This document shows positions 59,463 to 64,000 of a DNA stretch of 64,000 nt, piece by piece (position 1 is the first letter of the stretch; every line of letters begins with the position of its first letter). This DNA is from Girardinichthys multiradiatus (taxonomy: Eukaryota; Chordata; Actinopteri; Cyprinodontiformes; Goodeidae), in contig NC_061794.1 in assembly GCF_021462225.1 (NCBI RefSeq), forward strand, positions 19,423,784-19,487,783, read 5' to 3'. A model generated the notes under the pieces. The model did not search any database, had not been told where the DNA came from, and saw only the letters and a program-made list of their open reading frames with translations. The position numbers were made by a program, and so were the translations under genes.

Positions 59463-61056
59463 CAGGTCCTTCTCAAAATATTAGCATATTGTGATAAAGT
59501 TCATTATTTTCCATAATGTCATGATGAAAATTTAACATTCATATATTTTAGATTCATTGCACACTAACTGAAATATTTCAGGTCTTTTATTGTCTTAATA
59601 CGGATGATTTTGGCATACAGCTCATGAAAATCCAAAATTCCTATCTCACAAAATTAGCATATTTCATCCGACCAATAAAAGAAAAGTGTTTGTAATACAA
59701 AAAACGTCAACCTTCAAATAATCATGTACAGTTATGCACTCAATACTTGGTCGGGAATCCTTTGGCAGAAATGACTGCTTCAATGTGGCGTGGCATGGAG
59801 GCAATCAGCCTGTGGCACTGCTGAGGTCTGCTTCGATAGCGGCCTTTAGCTCATCCAGAGTGTTGGGTCTTGAGTCTCTCAATGTTCTCTTCACAATATC
59901 CCACAGATTCTCTATGGGGTTCAGGTCAGGAGAGTTGGCAGGCCAATTGAGCACAGTGATACCATGGTCAGTAAACCATTTACCAGTGGTTTTGGCTCTG
60001 TGAGCAGGTGCCAGGTTGTGCTGAAAAATGAAATCTTCATCTCCATAAAGCTTTTCAGCAGATAGAGGCATGAAGTGCTCCAAAATCTCCTGATAGCTAG
60101 CTGCATTGACCCTGCCCTTGATAAAACACAGTGGACCAACACCAGCAGCTGACACGGCACCCCAGACCATCACTGACTGTGGGTACTTGACACTGGACTT
60201 CTGGCATTTTGGCATTTCCTTCTCCCCAGTCTTCCTCCAGACTCTGGCACCTTGATTTCCGAATGACATGCAGAATTTGCTTTCATCCGAAAAAAGTACT
60301 TTGGACCACTGAGCAACAGTCCAGTGCTGCTTCTCTGTAGCCCAGGTCAGGCGCTTCTGCCACTGTTTCTGGTTCAAAAGTGGCTTGACCTGGGGAATGC
60401 GGCACCTGTAGCCCATTTCCTGCACACGCCTGTGCATGGTGGCTCTGGATGTTTCTACTCCATACTCAGTCCACTGCTTCCGCAGGTCCGCCAAGGTCTG
60501 GAATCGGCCCTTCTCCACAATCTTCCTCAGGGTCCGGTCACCTCTTCTTGTTGTGCAGCGTTTTCTGCCACACGTTTTCCTTCCCACAGACTTCCCACTG
60601 AGGTGCCTTGATACAGCACTCTGGGAACAGCCTATCCGTTCAGAAATTTCTTTCTGTGTCATACCCTCTTGCTTCAGGGTGTTGATAGTGACCTTCTGGA
60701 CAGCAGTCAGGTTGGCAGTCTTACCCATGATTGGGGTTTTGAGTGATGAACCAGGCTGGGAGTTTTAAAGGCCTCAGGAATCTTTTGCAGGTGTTTAGAG
60801 TTAACTTGTTGATTCAGATGATTAGGTTCAAAGCTCGTTTAGAGACCCTTTTAATGATATACTAATTTTGTGAGATAGGAATTTTGGGTTTTCATGAGCT
60901 GTATGCCAAAATCATCCGTATTAAGACAATAAAAGACCTGAAATATTTCAGTTAGTGTGCAATAAATCTAAAATATATGAATGTTAAATTTTCATCATGA
61001 CATTATGGAAAATAATGAACTTTATCACAATATGCTAATATTTTGAGAAGGACCTG
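59463..61056 (-). mobile_element. Tc1/mariner element, family A, copy 4
   Basis: A 1594-bp element with both ends, TA on each side, and TA microsatellite at the left-gene end (61057-61068). It is exactly 16 bp shorter than copy 3, equal to one deletion near the transposase C-terminus. Confidence 0.95.
59740..60728 (-). pseudogene. Tc1-like transposase with C-terminal frameshift
   Basis: Open from ATG 60728 for 307 codons with intact DNA-binding region and all three catalytic residues (SDESKF, QHNLAPAH, NPIENLW). In the second, Asp of QHD is Asn here, so this copy is catalytically suspect as well. A 16-bp deletion near 59829 (text present between gaggtct and gcttcgatagc in other copies) shifts the frame, so the last ~30 normal residues are replaced by LSSATG and a stop. 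Confidence 0.92.
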
Positions 61057-61068
61057 TATATATATATA

Positions 61069-62316
61069 TTTTTGGACACACCTTCTCATTCAAATAGTTT
61101 TCTTTATTTTCATGACTATGAATAATGTAGCTTCAAACTGAAGGCATCAAAACTATGAATTAACATATGTGCAATTATATGCTGAACAAAAAAGTGTGAA
61201 ACAACTGAAAATATGTCTTATATTCTAGGTTCTTCAAAGTAGCCACCTTTTGCTTTGACTACTGCTCCGCACACTCTTGGCGTTCTGTTGATGAGCTTCA
61301 AGAGGTAGTCACCTCAAATGGTTTTCCAACAGTCTTGAAGGAGTTCCCAGAGATGCTTAGCACTTGTTGGCTCATTTGCCTTCACTCTGCGATCCAGCTC
61401 ACCCCAAACCATCTCGATTGGGTTCAGATCCAGTGACTGTGGAGGCCAGGTCATCTGGCGCAGCACCCCATCACTCTCCTTCTTGATCAAATAGCCCTTA
61501 CACAGCCTGGAGGTGTGTTTCGGGTCATTGTCCTGTTGAATAATAAATGATGGTCCAACTAAACGCCAACCGGATGGAATAGCATGCCGCTGCAAGATGC
61601 TGTGGTAGCCATGCTGGTTCAGTATGTCTTCAATTTTGAATAAATCCCCAACAGTGTCACCAGCAAAGCACCCCCACACCATCACACCTCCTCCTCCATG
61701 CTTCATGGTGGAAACCAGGCATGTAGAGTCCATCCATTCACCTCTTCTGCACCGCACAAAGACATGTTGGTTGGAACCAAAGATCTCAAACTTGGACTCA
61801 ACAGACCAAAGCACAGATTTCCACTGGTCTAATGTCCATTCCTTGTGTTCTTTAGCCCAAACAAGTTCTCATGTGAGACAGTTTCTTTGTAGCACTTGGT
61901 GGTTTTTGTGACTGCATTTGGGGACACTTTCAAAGTTTTCCCAATTGTTCGGACTGACTGACCTTCATTTCTTATAGTAATGATGGTCACTCGTTTTTCT
62001 TTACTTAGCTGCTTTTTTCTCGCCATAATACACATTCTAACAGTCTATTCAGTAGGACTATCAGCTGTGTACTGTATCCACCTCTTGCACAACACAACTG
62101 ATGGTCCCAATCCCCATTTATAAGGCTTGAAATCCCACTTACTAACCCTGACAGGGCACACCTGTGAAGTGAAAACCATTTCAGGTGACTACCTTTTGAA
62201 GCTCATCAACAGATTCCACATGTGTTAATTCATAGTTTTGATGCCTTCAGTGTGAAGCTACAATATTCATTGTCATGAAAATAAATAAAACTCTTTGAAT
62301 GAGAAGGTGTGTCCAA

Positions 62317-62319
<3 letters not shown>
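61069..62319 (-). mobile_element. Tc1-like element, family B, copy 2 (internally deleted)
   Basis: Inverted ends (tttggacacaccttctcatt at left, its inverse at right) extend well over 100 bp as imperfect long terminal repeats. It is flanked by TA-rich tracts. The length is about 1.25 kb; an internal deletion removes much of the DNA-binding part of the transposase. It provides the uninterrupted reference for the split copy 1. Confidence 0.9.
61314..62035 (-). pseudogene. Tc1-like family B transposase, deleted and shifted
   Basis: The N-terminal piece from 62035 reads MARKKQLSKEKRVTIITIRN, then VRTIGKTLKVSPNAVTK, a helix-turn-helix. After YKETVSHEN the text jumps to the region before the first Asp. 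The catalytic half (61314-61814) keeps SVESKFEIFGSN, where the first catalytic Asp is Val, then QQDNDPKHTS and PIEMVWGEL. Both the jump and the lost Asp make it inactive. Confidence 0.88.

Positions 62320-62354
<35 letters not shown>
62320..62354. repeat. (AT)n microsatellite
   Basis: TA dinucleotides directly follow the right end of the family B element. A (CTTT)n/(CTCT)n tract follows at about 62558-62592. Confidence 0.95.
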
Positions 62355-62357
<3 letters not shown>

Positions 62358-64000
62358 AGCTGTCTATATATTTGATGGAACATTCCTAAGGCATATAAAA
62401 AACCTCTAAAATGTTTTTATTCATTTTTTGCCTACTGTATTTAAATATCATTTCTATATCTTTATTAACTGTCTCTCCATCTTTCTTATTTATCCATCTT
62501 TCTGTCTCTCTCTATTAAATCTGTTTCTGTCTCTTTCCATCATTCAGTGTATATTGTATTTCTTTCTTTCTTTCTTTCTTTCTCTCTCTCTATCTAGTAC
62601 GTATTTCATTACCAAGCTCAGTCATATAGAGCCAGGAGGATGATTTCACCCCCAACAGTCAAGCCAGGTCAGAACCTTTTATTTGGCGGTGACTAGACTT
62701 TTGCTGTGTGTCAGGGGCAGGACATGAAACACAAAGGGTATTTTGTGTTGCTGTCTCTCTGTACCTTTGCCATATATGCCAAGAGTAAGAGAGTTAGCCC
62801 TGCTGCTACTCACAGGAGAGTAAGTGCTGCCATCAAAACGAATTTTGGAGCTTTTAAAAATGTAGGTATCCTTGGCTGCTTTCCCGGTTTTAGTGGCATG
62901 TTTTTCTGTGTGCTCTCTGTCTGCTGTCGGGAGAGTGTGTTCACCTCATGCAGGCGCATGCAACTCAGCGTGTCACCGTTGGTGATACAGACTATGAGGA
63001 GTATGTTTTCATCCAGCGTTTGTCAAGTTTGGCTATAGAACCTAGAGTAGCGACGACGAAGGGACAAAACTACGTTGTTGGCAGGCAGGCCCCCTGTGGA
63101 TAATGATAGGGAATCACTGCCCTCAGTCGAATGCGTTAGCAAAAAAGGAATGTAGAACACATGATTATTAAATTAAAATCATTTTATTTAATCTCTTTAA
63201 CTTGAAAATTTATTTCTTAGGCATTTTATTCTTTTCAGCTCAAATTAAACATAAATATAACCCTGTGGCCATGAAAGTGAATAAGTAGCTAATCTAAATA
63301 AATACAAAATAAACATAAACAATAGACCTGCTTTTGTTATAACAAAAACTGGAGCTCTCTTAAATAAGTCCCCAATAAACCTAAAAAATCAGCAACAGAA
63401 CACTTAACAAAAACAATGTTCAGGCTCACTATATTAGTTTACTTTGTTTTTATCATATAACTGAGCTTTAATGAGACACCTGAGATTGATTGTCCTTGAT
63501 AAGCTTTGATAGGTCGGCAGAGTGGAAACAGCTGTTACTTTTCTCTCATCTTGCAGGTGTACAGCAATGACACTCCTGCTCTAGACTTTCCCACTAGTTG
63601 TTCTATTGTTTGCTCTTTGCACTGGGTCCTAATAAAGCATCACACATCCCAGAATTATCCCTACTAACTGATGATATTTACACATCATCTTGGAAATTAA
63701 ATGTTAAATGTGTCCACGTACCGCCTGCAATGTGCTCACGTACCACTAGGGGTACGAGTACGCCCGGTAGGAATCACTGGTCTAGATGACATCATGGGAT
63801 AGGTGGCTGTAGGGTTTCTAAGGCTTAATGATAAAAAGGTTATTTTATTCAGGTCTAATACTACCTCGCACACCTATCTCATCAATATTGGGTACTGTTG
63901 AGAATTAAAATCATGTACTTTCATGCTATTAGTTCAGTTTGCTTGTAAAACTGAGATATAACATGTATTATGAGCCTGAGAGGGAGAAGTCAGAGGTCAC
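62355..64000. other. no recognised gene
   Basis: Low-complexity pyrimidine-rich DNA to about 62600, then AT-rich sequence. 'gtacgagtacgcccggtagg' and 'aatcactggtctaga' near 63750 resemble the end of a common non-autonomous hAT-like fish repeat. A comparable phrase ('gggaatcactgccctc') is near 63109. Neither is firmly assigned. Confidence 0.4.

Noticed and set aside
62428..62643. Leu/Ser/Phe-rich frame resembling a membrane protein
   Set aside because: It is produced by the CTTT/CTCT low-complexity tract.

Overview
The window is nuclear DNA from a teleost fish, probably a percomorph. Its genes are split into introns with GT/AG splice sites. It is full of fish-type Tc1/mariner transposons, LINE and SINE relics, a DIRS retrotransposon and CA/TA microsatellites. 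No bacterial or phage features were seen. A cyprinodontiform source is possible from the style of the dispersed repeats, but that is only an inference.

Four host loci can be read with confidence. (1) A CELA2-type pancreatic elastase gene on the minus strand (23474-26389, eight exons, 265 aa). (2) A chymotrypsin-C/elastase-type gene on the plus strand (28725-31126, eight exons, 267 aa), divergent from the first, each with a TATA box. (3) tmem51 on the minus strand (41243-45269, two coding exons, 277 aa). (4) The last three coding exons of a kazrin-like SAM-domain gene on the minus strand (54381-55319). CELA2, CTRC, TMEM51 and KAZN are also neighbours on human 1p36.21, so this looks like a conserved synteny block. 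Two decayed protease relics (32278-33478 and 38238-38355) show that the protease cluster was once larger.

The first 12 kb is gene-poor. It holds possible exons of an unidentified gene (903-1657), a Tc1 copy, LINE fragments, and a broken SET-domain (KMT5A-like) gene at 8272-11859. That gene was hit by a copied LINE fragment and carries a duplicated 72-bp exon. From 12.7 to 22.2 kb lies a very large inverted repeat (arms about 1.34 kb, spacer about 1.09 kb). One arm is split by a 5.7-kb DIRS element whose RT-RNase H ORF is open, but whose gag is internally inverted and whose tyrosine recombinase is broken.

The stretch 56-62.3 kb is a nested graveyard of three Tc1/mariner families. Family A also occurs at 1.9 and 36.4 kb; of its four copies only the one at 56798-58407 keeps a full-length 334-aa DD34E transposase ORF. 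A fourth, older Tc1-like family is present as relics at 26.7-28.2, 33.6 and 46.2-47.3 kb. The two proteases are presumably secreted digestive zymogens of the exocrine pancreas. Tmem51 and the kazrin-like gene are unrelated membrane and cytoskeletal neighbours. The transposable elements explain most of the remaining long ORFs.
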